Positions 44,946 through 51,800 of a stretch of 64,000 nucleotides of DNA are shown piece after piece. The stretch lies in contig NZ_LMKN01000001.1 of assembly GCF_001421535.1 (NCBI RefSeq), forward strand, positions 434,001 to 498,000. The letters run 5' to 3'. Below the pieces are notes generated by a model. It was not told the DNA's origin. It worked only from the letters and a program-made list of their open reading frames with translations, and searched no databases. The stretch is from Sphingomonas sp. Leaf20 (lineage in GTDB: Bacteria > Pseudomonadota > Alphaproteobacteria > Sphingomonadales > Sphingomonadaceae). The stretch's first letter is position 1. Each line of letters opens with the position of its first letter. The position numbers and the translations under genes are program-made.

Positions 44946-45332
44946 ATGAAGACCCCCCTCCCCATCACCGCCGTCGCCGCGCTGCTCGCGCTGGCCGCCT
45001 GCAACTCCAAGCCCGCCGCGCCCGAGGTTGTCGACAGCAACCCCGATCCGATGGCCAACCAGCTCGCCAATGCCGGCCCCGTCGAACTGCCGCCATCGAT
45101 CAAGTCCGAGCAGACGATGCGCTGCAAGGACAACAGCCTGGTCTATGTGACGTTCTTCCAGGGCGACAAGCAGGCCAATATCCGTCTCAAGGAAGGCGAC
45201 ACCGCCACCACGCTCAAGGCCCCCGCTGCCGGCGAGCCGCTGGTTGCAGAGGGTGGCTGGTCGATGACCGGCAACGAGAAGGCGATCGACCTGACGCGGC
45301 CCGGCAAGGGCAGCCAGACCTGCCACATCTGA
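44946..45332 (+). CDS. Lipoprotein of unknown function (C-type lysozyme inhibitor-like size)
   Basis: This 128-aa protein has a lipoprotein signal peptide ending in LLALAAC (Cys19). The mature part contains a cysteine pair (TMRCKDNSLVYVTFFQG and SQTCHI) probably joined by a disulfide, and a beta-rich pattern (NSLVYVTFFQGDKQANIRLKEGD). The spacing recalls MliC/PliC-type lysozyme inhibitors (a small beta barrel binding c-type lysozyme), but this is only a resemblance. The ATG at 44946 is chosen over an earlier one because it begins the signal peptide. A strong terminator follows. Confidence 0.75.
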   Translation: MKTPLPITAVAALLALAACNSKPAAPEVVDSNPDPMANQLANAGPVELPPSIKSEQTMRCKDNSLVYVTFFQGDKQANIRLKEGDTATTLKAPAAGEPLVAEGGWSMTGNEKAIDLTRPGKGSQTCHI

Positions 45333-45359
45333 TCGCTGTTCGATCCTGATCGATGCCGT

Positions 45360-45400
45360 CGGGGAATGGTCGTGGTGTGTCCACGACCGTTCCCCGCTTT
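45360..45400 (+). terminator. Terminator after the lipoprotein gene
   Basis: A 16-bp stem with one G-T wobble (45360-45375 with 45381-45396), a 5-nt loop, then CTTTC. It lies 27 nt past the lipoprotein stop; the U-tract is short but the stem is very stable. Confidence 0.8.
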
Positions 45401-45511
45401 CGGTTCGACGGACTGCCCGGCGCCACGCCCGGCCCCGCGGCCCAGTTCCGCGCTTGCCGCTCAGGGGAGCGTGCCTTGCCATTCGCTGCTCGCCGCGCCA
45501 CGCTGACCGCC

Positions 45512-46222
45512 ATGGCAACCATTGCGATCTACAGCCTGAAGGGCGGCGTCGGAAAGACGACGCTCGCAGTCAATCTGGCGTGGTGCTCGGCGGCGCGGTC
45601 CGCGCGACGCACCCTGCTCTGGGATCTCGATCCGCAGGCCGCCAGCACCTTCCTGATGCATGGCGGTGCCGGGCGCGATCAGGCGCAGGCGATGTTCTCG
45701 AAGGACATCGCGGTTCGCAAGCGCGCGCAGCCGACCGCGATCCCCCATCTCGACCTGATCGGCGCCGACGCGTCGCTGCGTGGGCTGGATCACCTCTTCC
45801 ATGCGATCGACAAGAAGAAGCGGCTGGAAAAGCTGATTGCCGAACTGATCGATTACGACCGTGTCGTTCTCGACTGTCCGCCGGGGCTGACCGAGACCGC
45901 GGATCAGGTCATGCGCGCCGCCGACCTGATCGTCGTGCCCGTCATCCCCTCGCCGCTGTCGCAGCGCGCCTATGAGGATGTCGTGCGGCATCTGGGCGGC
46001 CGGACCCCGATTCTTCCCGTGCATGTGATGGTCGATCGTCGCCGACGTCTGCATGCCGACGCGGTCGCCGCGCGACCCGAATGGCCGGTGATCCCGATGA
46101 GCAGCGTGATCGAATCGATGACCGCGCACCGCGCCCCCGTCGGCGTCTTTGCGCCGCGATCGAGCGCCGCTGCCGCGTTCGACACGCTGTGGCGCACGAT
46201 CGAACGGCGCCTGGCAGGCTGA
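45512..46222 (+). CDS. ParA family ATPase without an adjacent ParB
   Basis: This 236-aa deviant Walker ATPase has YSLKGGVGKTTLAVNLAW (Walker A with the signature Lys), LWDLDPQAAST (A') and VVLDCPPG (Walker B). It lacks an N-terminal DNA-binding extension. ParA/MinD-type proteins position chromosomes, plasmids or protein complexes. No parB, minE or chemotaxis gene is nearby, so its cargo is unknown. Start at the ATG 45512, since the open frame upstream has no coding character. The aat start overlaps or directly follows its stop. Confidence 0.88.
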   Translation: MATIAIYSLKGGVGKTTLAVNLAWCSAARSARRTLLWDLDPQAASTFLMHGGAGRDQAQAMFSKDIAVRKRAQPTAIPHLDLIGADASLRGLDHLFHAIDKKKRLEKLIAELIDYDRVVLDCPPGLTETADQVMRAADLIVVPVIPSPLSQRAYEDVVRHLGGRTPILPVHVMVDRRRRLHADAVAARPEWPVIPMSSVIESMTAHRAPVGVFAPRSSAAAAFDTLWRTIERRLAG

Positions 46223-46957
46223 TTGTCCACAGCCATGGAGCAACTCGATCCCAAAATCGTGCTCGGTGGCTATGCCGTCGGCGTCTTTCCCATGGCCGAC
46301 AGCCGCGACGCGGACAGCGTCTACTGGGTCGAACCCCGGCGCCGTGCGATCCTGCCGCTCGACGGCTTTCATCTGGCGCGCTCGCTGCGCAAGACGATTG
46401 TCAGGGATCGCTTCCGCGTCACGGTCGACACCGCGTTCCCGGACATCCTCGCGTTGTGCGCGGAAAGCGTCGACAACCGACCCGAGACCTGGATCAACAC
46501 CGGGATCGAGCGCGTCTTCCTTCAGCTCCACACGATGGGGTTCGCGCATTCGATCGAATGCTGGGACGGCGAAGCGCTGGTTGGCGGGTTATACGGGCTC
46601 GCGCTGGGCCGGGCATTCTTCGGGGAGAGCATGGTCAGCCGCGCGACCGACGCGTCGAAAGTCGCGCTCGCGCATCTCGTCGCGCGGATGAAGGCGGGCG
46701 GGTTCGACCTGCTCGATTGTCAGTTCCAGACGGCGCACCTCGCTTCGCTGGGCGCCGTCGAGATCGACCGCAACGCCTATGTCGCGTTGCTCAGGGGCGC
46801 GATCGAGGGCGTGGCCGGCGAGGATTCAGCCGGGACTGGCTCGGCGGCGGGCGATTTCTTCGCGCTGGACCGCTTCGCCGCGGCTTCCGCGACGGGTGCG
46901 GTATCGGGCCCGGTCGCAGGGAACGTCATCGCGCAGCTCTTGGCCCAAACGTCGTAG
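46223..46957 (+). CDS. aat: Leucyl/phenylalanyl-tRNA--protein transferase
   Basis: This 244-aa enzyme attaches Leu or Phe to N-terminal Lys/Arg of proteins, marking them for ClpAP degradation (N-end rule). The family motifs are GGYAVGVFPMADS, YWVEPRRRAILPLDGFHLARSL, TWINTGIERVFLQLHTMGFAHSIECW and LYGLALGRAFFGESMVS. A TTG at 46223 directly follows the ParA stop and has an AGG upstream; the ATG at 46235 (MEQLDPK) is the alternative. Its 3' end overlaps the convergent DUF2155 gene by 181 bp. Confidence 0.93.
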   Translation: MSTAMEQLDPKIVLGGYAVGVFPMADSRDADSVYWVEPRRRAILPLDGFHLARSLRKTIVRDRFRVTVDTAFPDILALCAESVDNRPETWINTGIERVFLQLHTMGFAHSIECWDGEALVGGLYGLALGRAFFGESMVSRATDASKVALAHLVARMKAGGFDLLDCQFQTAHLASLGAVEIDRNAYVALLRGAIEGVAGEDSAGTGSAAGDFFALDRFAAASATGAVSGPVAGNVIAQLLAQTS

Positions 46958-47427
46958 ATCGGGTGCTGGACCGCGTTCAGCGCGGGACGCTCCTTGTAGA
47001 GCCATCCCGAAAATGTCTGTCGCCAGCGCTTGTCGGTGCCGCGCACCACGACCTGGACGAACGCACCGGTCAGCTGCTCCGTCTCCCATGGCGCGGTCTG
47101 TTCGCAGGCGCGCAGGCGTAACACGACATCGCCCATGCGCGTCGCCTGCCCCGGCTTGAGCGTGACCTCCCGGGTATCGCCGTTACGCTTGTTGAGCAGC
47201 CCGATCACCGCGACGCGCTGCGCCATCGGCGTGCCGCCATTGGCCAGCGATGCCGCGCCCGTGTCGATTGTCTCGATCGAATCGTCGCCGGGCTGGTCCG
47301 CGCCTGGAAGATCCTGCTGGACCGCAGCGACCGGTGCGGCGCGGCGGTCGGACATGGCGCGGTATCCCAGCCAGCCCCCGATCACCACGACGACAATCAG
47401 GATCGCCGCAGCGATCCGCCGGGTCAT
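46777..47427 (-). CDS. DUF2155 domain-containing exported protein
   Basis: This 216-aa protein has an N-terminal membrane anchor/signal (IAAAILIVVVVIGGWLGYRAM) and a DUF2155 core from about residue 68 (AQRVAVIGLLNKRNGDTREVTLKPGQATRMGDVVLRLRACEQTAPWE to HPIYDVWAKSCAM). DUF2155 is typical of alphaproteobacteria; its function is unknown. The last 45 residues are Ala/Ser/Pro-rich and lie antisense to the aat 3' end, so this tail may be a late extension. Its start overlaps the NDUFA12 stop by 4 nt, which suggests co-transcription. Confidence 0.85.
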   Translation of the reverse strand: MTRRIAAAILIVVVVIGGWLGYRAMSDRRAAPVAAVQQDLPGADQPGDDSIETIDTGAASLANGGTPMAQRVAVIGLLNKRNGDTREVTLKPGQATRMGDVVLRLRACEQTAPWETEQLTGAFVQVVVRGTDKRWRQTFSGWLYKERPALNAVQHPIYDVWAKSCAMTFPATGPDTAPVAEAAAKRSSAKKSPAAEPVPAESSPATPSIAPLSNAT

Positions 47428-47816
47428 CCTTCGGGCGTCCAGGCTTCATAATCGCCCGTCGCCGCCGCTCGGCGTCCACCCTTTTCGAGTGCCCCCGCGG
47501 GACGATAGGCCAGGGCGGTGCCCGTCAGATTCGCGACCGCCGGCTTCTGCCAAGCACGGACCGGCGGCAGCGCGCGGTCGGGAACATCGGCGACCTGGTG
47601 ATGCAGCCAGCTGAACCACGCCGGGGGAACGCGGCTCGCATCCGTCGCGCCCTGGTAGATCACCCAGCGGCGGGGGTTGCCCGCGGTGTCCTTGCCGCCC
47701 TCGTAATAAACGTTCCCGAGCGCGTCCTCGCCCATCCGCGTCTTGCCGCGAAGGCCGAATTTGGTGCCGAGGGTGGCGCCGTTCCACCACGTGAAGGTCG
47801 ATGCGAGAAATCCCAT
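47424..47816 (-). CDS. NADH:ubiquinone oxidoreductase accessory subunit (NDUFA12 family)
   Basis: This 130-aa protein has the NDUFA12/B17.2 pattern: FTWWNGATLGTKFGL near the N terminus, then GEDALGNVYYEGG, RRWVIYQGATDASRVPPAWFSWLHHQVADVP and the YEAWTPEG C terminus. It is an accessory subunit of complex I on the cytoplasmic side, found in alphaproteobacteria and mitochondria. It overlaps the DUF2155 gene by 4 nt. The nuo operon itself is elsewhere. Confidence 0.94.
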   Translation of the reverse strand: MGFLASTFTWWNGATLGTKFGLRGKTRMGEDALGNVYYEGGKDTAGNPRRWVIYQGATDASRVPPAWFSWLHHQVADVPDRALPPVRAWQKPAVANLTGTALAYRPAGALEKGGRRAAATGDYEAWTPEG

Positions 47817-47887
47817 AGCCGCCGCTTAGCGAGTGAGCGCGGCGCCAGCAACCTCGAACGCGATCACGCCGTCGAACCGCACCGCGC

Positions 47888-48406
47888 TCAGCCGGCCTTG
47901 TCCGTCCATTCGACGCGATCGCCTTCCGCGATCCCGAGCTCGCCGGCGCGCCCGCCCATGATCTCGAGCACCGCGGCGACCGGCTCGCCGGACGGGATCG
48001 GCGCTTCGGAAAACGGCACGGTATTCTCCGCGATGCGCGCAATCGTCTTGTCCGCGCGGATATAGACGATGTCGAGCGGGCTCGGCGTGTTCTTCATCCA
48101 GAAGTTCGCCTCGCGCGGCCCGCCGCCACCGGCGGGATAGGGCGCGAACAGCATGCCGCGGTCGGGCTTAAGGTCGGTGCGGTACATCAGTCCCTGCGCC
48201 TGTTCGGCCTCGGTCCGCGCGGGCTCGACCGTGAAGACATGCGCACCGTTTGCACTGCGGATCGTCACCGTCAGCGTCTTTGCGGCGTCCGCGACTCCCC
48301 CGTTCGCCGAACCCCGATCCCCCCGCACATCCCCACCATTGGCATCCCCGCTCGAGCAGGCGCAAAGCCCCAGAGCGAGAACGGACGCGAGCAAGATCTT
48401 ACGCAT
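47888..48406 (-). CDS. DUF192 domain lipoprotein
   Basis: This 172-aa protein has a lipoprotein signal peptide (LLASVLALGLCAC, lipobox LCAC), a Gly/Asp-rich linker, and a DUF192 domain with EAEQAQGLMYRTDLKPDRGMLFAPYP, NFWMKNTPSPLDIVYI and the C-terminal AGELGIAEGDRVEW. DUF192 proteins are small envelope or secreted proteins of unknown function. The frame opens upstream at 48658, but the ATG at 48406 starts the signal peptide. Upstream, 59 nt away, ends the cold-shock-domain gene. Confidence 0.88.
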   Translation of the reverse strand: MRKILLASVLALGLCACSSGDANGGDVRGDRGSANGGVADAAKTLTVTIRSANGAHVFTVEPARTEAEQAQGLMYRTDLKPDRGMLFAPYPAGGGGPREANFWMKNTPSPLDIVYIRADKTIARIAENTVPFSEAPIPSGEPVAAVLEIMGGRAGELGIAEGDRVEWTDKAG

Positions 48407-48465
48407 GACATTATCCCAAATTAGACCGGACGCGGCTGCGGTCGGGCCGACCGGCACGCGCTGTA

Positions 48466-49137
48466 TCAGGCCCCGGGCCCTTGCTCCACGGCAACCGCAA
48501 GCGGCCCCTTGCGACCCGTGACGATCCGCGCCTGCAGCGGCTGGTCGGGTTCGACCGCATCGATCCCTGCGCGCCGCAGCGTCTCCATATGGACGAAGAC
48601 GTCGCGCCCATCGCTGTCTCGGACGAGGAAGCCATAGCCCTTCAGCCGGTTGAACCATTTGACCATCACGGGTTCGAAAGGCCCGGCCGCATCGATCAGC
48701 GTGACGGGATCGATCCGGTCGGGTGCGCCGGCAGCGCTTGCGGCGGCACGGATCGCGGTTTCATCGACCGCGTTGCTCAGATCGATCGAGAGGATCTCGC
48801 GCGCCTGAAAGCCACGCCCGCGTTGCACCGCCACCGCCTCGATCCGCGCACCCTCGGGCAGGCTGCGGCGGCCATGCGGCTGCAGGACGGAGAAATGGAT
48901 GAGGATATCGCCGATCGCGGCATCGTCGGCGACCGCGAAGCCGAACCCGCGCGTGACGTCGAACCATTTGACGACGCCGCCATAGACCGCCGGCTCGGCC
49001 ACGGGCGCCTGCTCTCCGGCTATCCCGATGTTCGGGACCGCGTTGATCGCCATCGCGACGGGCATGCCGATCACGGCGTCAGCAACCTGCCGCGCCGCCC
49101 TGTCCACGTCACCACCAACTTGCGTCTCACCACGCAT
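48466..49137 (-). CDS. Double cold-shock-domain protein
   Basis: This 223-aa protein contains two cold-shock domains: [20 protein letters not shown]...DILIHFSVL in the first half and [18 protein letters not shown]...DVFVHMETL in the second. Both keep the aromatic RNP1/RNP2 patches that bind single-stranded nucleic acid, slightly varied. Two-domain CSPs are typical of alphaproteobacteria and often act in stationary phase. The N-terminal 40 residues are an unrelated linker. The ATG at 49137 is preferred; an open frame continues upstream to 49284. Confidence 0.88.
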   Translation of the reverse strand: MRGETQVGGDVDRAARQVADAVIGMPVAMAINAVPNIGIAGEQAPVAEPAVYGGVVKWFDVTRGFGFAVADDAAIGDILIHFSVLQPHGRRSLPEGARIEAVAVQRGRGFQAREILSIDLSNAVDETAIRAAASAAGAPDRIDPVTLIDAAGPFEPVMVKWFNRLKGYGFLVRDSDGRDVFVHMETLRRAGIDAVEPDQPLQARIVTGRKGPLAVAVEQGPGA

Positions 49138-49201
49138 CCTTACGCACCCCCACCCCTTGCTAGCACGCTTCCTCGCAGCCGCAACAACATGCGATGTACT
49201 G

Positions 49202-49774
49202 TCACGCGAAATCCGCTGGATCGAATTCGTCCGAGGCGGGAGCCGCCAGGATTTTGCGCGCCAACTCAAAGCTATGACCCGCACGGATCATCGCCGCGAG
49301 TTGTTTCTGCCGAACCGCGCGATCGTCGCCCTGAACGCGATCGGGATCGCCGTACGGGCCAAGCCGCTTGCGACGGGCATAAGCCAGCGCGGCATCGACG
49401 CCGCGATCGGCGATCGCGGGCGCCACCGCGTCCGCGTCGCTGTCCTCGATGCCGTCCGCGCGAAAGGCACCCGCCACCCGCCGCGCGCCCAGCCCTCGCC
49501 GCTGCATCGACGCCGCGCGCGCCTCGGCAAAACCCCGATCGTCGATATAGCCGAGATCGGCGAGCCGCTGCGCCAGCGCATCGGGATCCGGCGCCGCGCC
49601 CGCGCCGTCGGCCCAGCCGCGCTCGCGCAGCTTGCGACGCAGATAGTCGCTCAGCCGTCCGCGGGTCGTCGCGAATCGCTCGACATAATGCAGCGCAAGG
49701 CGCTCCAGCGACGCAGCATCGAGCGGCTTCGGCACGCGTTTTTCAGGCTTTTCTCGACGACGGTCTTTGGTCAC
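49202..49774 (-). CDS. recX: Regulatory protein RecX
   Basis: This 190-aa helical protein has the RecX repeats: [32 protein letters not shown], then [40 protein letters not shown]. RecX modulates RecA filaments in recombination and the SOS response. recA is not adjacent. The frame is open far upstream through the antisense of the acyl-AMP ligase; the GTG at 49774 gives the usual length. The ribosome binding site is weak. It diverges from the acyl-AMP ligase gene at 49910. Confidence 0.88.
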   Translation of the reverse strand: MTKDRRREKPEKRVPKPLDAASLERLALHYVERFATTRGRLSDYLRRKLRERGWADGAGAAPDPDALAQRLADLGYIDDRGFAEARAASMQRRGLGARRVAGAFRADGIEDSDADAVAPAIADRGVDAALAYARRKRLGPYGDPDRVQGDDRAVRQKQLAAMIRAGHSFELARKILAAPASDEFDPADFA

Positions 49775-49909
49775 GCCATCATTGTGCCACACTGGGATAG
49801 GATTTTGAACGCCACGGCCTGCGTGCGTGCTCCAAAACGGGGCGCGGCATGCGAGGTCACAGGAGTGGAATGTCCGAAGACAGGCCGCGACGGGACAGAC
49901 AGGACGCAG

Positions 49910-51703
49910 ATGACGATCGACACTTCTCGGGCGATGACGACCGACCCGCTGGCGAAGCCGGCGATCGACCGGGCTGCCCCGAACGTGACGGCGACCCCGA
50001 CCGAGGATGCGCTGCCGCGTCGCTTCGCCGACTTCGCGACGCTCGGTGATGCGCTCGACTATGCCGCGACTGGGACACGCGGGCTCAATTTCCACGACGC
50101 GCGCGGTACGCTGGCGCAGCCCTATCCCTATGCGCAGCTTCAGCGCGATGCGCGCAAGATGGCGGATCGCCTGATCGCCGCGGGGGTTGCACCGAAGGAC
50201 CGCATCGCGCTGGTCGCCGAAACCGGCGCCGAGTTCGCCGCGCTGTTCTTTGGCGTCGTCTATGCCGGCGCCTGGCCGGTGCCGCTGCCGCTGCCGACGT
50301 CGTTCGGCGGCCGCGTGTCCTATATCGAGCAACTCCGGATTCAGCTGTCGAGCTGCGATCCCAAGATGCTGATCTATCCGCCCGAACTCGCGCAGATGGC
50401 AAGCGAGGCGGCCCGTCTGGCCGACACGATCGGCGTCGACTGGTCCGAATTCGCGACGCGCGATGCCCCCGAAGCGACACTCCCCGAAGCCCGCTCCGAC
50501 GATATCGCCTATCTGCAATATTCGAGCGGTTCGACCCGGTTCCCGCACGGCGTGGTGATCACGCACGAAGCGCTGTTGAACAACCTCGCCGCGCACAGCC
50601 ACGGCATGGAGATCTGCGCGACCGATCGCTGCGTGTCGTGGCTGCCCTGGTATCACGACATGGGTCTGGTCGGCTGCTTCCTGTCGCCGATCGCCAACCA
50701 GGTCTCGACCGACTATCTGAAGACTGAGGATTTCGCGCGTCGTCCGCTCGCCTGGCTCGACCTCGTCAGCCGCAACACGGGGACCACGCTCAGCTATTCG
50801 CCGACGTTCGGCTACGATATCTGCGCACGCCGCATGTCGTCGCAGACCAAGGCGAGCGAACGGTTCGACCTGTCGCGCTGGCGCGTCGCGGGTAACGGTG
50901 CCGACATGATCCGCCCCGACGTGATGCAGTCGTTCGTCGATGCCTTCGCCGATGCCGGTTTCAAGGCGTCGGCGTTCCTCCCGAGCTATGGCCTCGCCGA
51001 GGCGACGTTGGCCGTGTCGCTGATGCCGCCAGGCGAAGGCATCCGCGTCGAGCTGGTCGAGGAAACGCAGCTTTCGGGCGGCTCGCGCGGGGAAGACCGG
51101 CCGCAGCGTTACCGCGCGATCGTCAATTGCGGCAAACCCGTCCGCGACATGCGGATCGAGATTCGCGAAGAGGACGGCACGCCGCTGCCCGAGCGCGCGA
51201 TCGGCAAGGTCTGGTGCAAGGGCAAGTCGGTCATGGTCGGCTATTTCCGCGACGACGCGGCGACCGACGCGTGCATGGCCGATGGCTGGCTCGACACCGG
51301 CGACATGGGCTACATGTCCGACGGCTATATCTACATCGTCGGCCGCGCCAAGGACATGATCATCGTCAACGGCAAGAACCACTGGCCGCAGGACATCGAA
51401 TGGGCGGTGGAACAGCTGCCGGGCTTCAAGGCCGGTGACATCGCCGCGTTCGCGATCACCACGCCCGGTGGTGAGGAAACGCCCGCGGTCCTCGTGCAGT
51501 GCCGCAGCTCGGACGAGGGCGAGCGCCTGCGTCTTCGCGACGAGATCCGCGAGCGCGTCCGCTCGGTGACCGGGATGAATTGCGTGATCGAGCTGATACC
51601 GCCGCGGACGTTGCCGCGTACGTCGTCGGGCAAGCTGAGCCGCGCGAAGGCACGCAACCTGTATCTGAGCGGTGACATCAAGCCTTACGATATCGCCGCT
51701 TGA
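49910..51703 (+). CDS. Fatty-acyl-AMP ligase (FAAL-like, ANL superfamily)
   Basis: This 597-aa adenylating enzyme activates a fatty acid to acyl-AMP. Core motifs are YLQYSSGSTRFPHGVVITH (A3), SYGLAEATLAVSL (A5), GWLDTGDMGYM (A7) and VNGKNHWPQDIEW/TSSGKLSRAKA (A8/A10 with Lys). The SWLPWYHDMGLVG and FARRPLAWLDLVSR segments are typical of FAAL, which passes acyl groups to an acyl carrier protein rather than CoA. An AGGA ribosome binding site precedes the ATG at 49910. No polyketide synthase or ACP gene is adjacent, so the acceptor is unknown; ceramide or outer-membrane lipid synthesis is possible in sphingomonads. Confidence 0.9.
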   Translation: MTIDTSRAMTTDPLAKPAIDRAAPNVTATPTEDALPRRFADFATLGDALDYAATGTRGLNFHDARGTLAQPYPYAQLQRDARKMADRLIAAGVAPKDRIALVAETGAEFAALFFGVVYAGAWPVPLPLPTSFGGRVSYIEQLRIQLSSCDPKMLIYPPELAQMASEAARLADTIGVDWSEFATRDAPEATLPEARSDDIAYLQYSSGSTRFPHGVVITHEALLNNLAAHSHGMEICATDRCVSWLPWYHDMGLVGCFLSPIANQVSTDYLKTEDFARRPLAWLDLVSRNTGTTLSYSPTFGYDICARRMSSQTKASERFDLSRWRVAGNGADMIRPDVMQSFVDAFADAGFKASAFLPSYGLAEATLAVSLMPPGEGIRVELVEETQLSGGSRGEDRPQRYRAIVNCGKPVRDMRIEIREEDGTPLPERAIGKVWCKGKSVMVGYFRDDAATDACMADGWLDTGDMGYMSDGYIYIVGRAKDMIIVNGKNHWPQDIEWAVEQLPGFKAGDIAAFAITTPGGEETPAVLVQCRSSDEGERLRLRDEIRERVRSVTGMNCVIELIPPRTLPRTSSGKLSRAKARNLYLSGDIKPYDIAA

Positions 51704-51800
51704 GGGGGCGCTGACCGATAGCCCCAAAATGGACCAGTTATTTCTTACAAAATCGGCGTTCCTAGGGATGTGATAACTAACATTCGTTAAGTGCAGGGGG

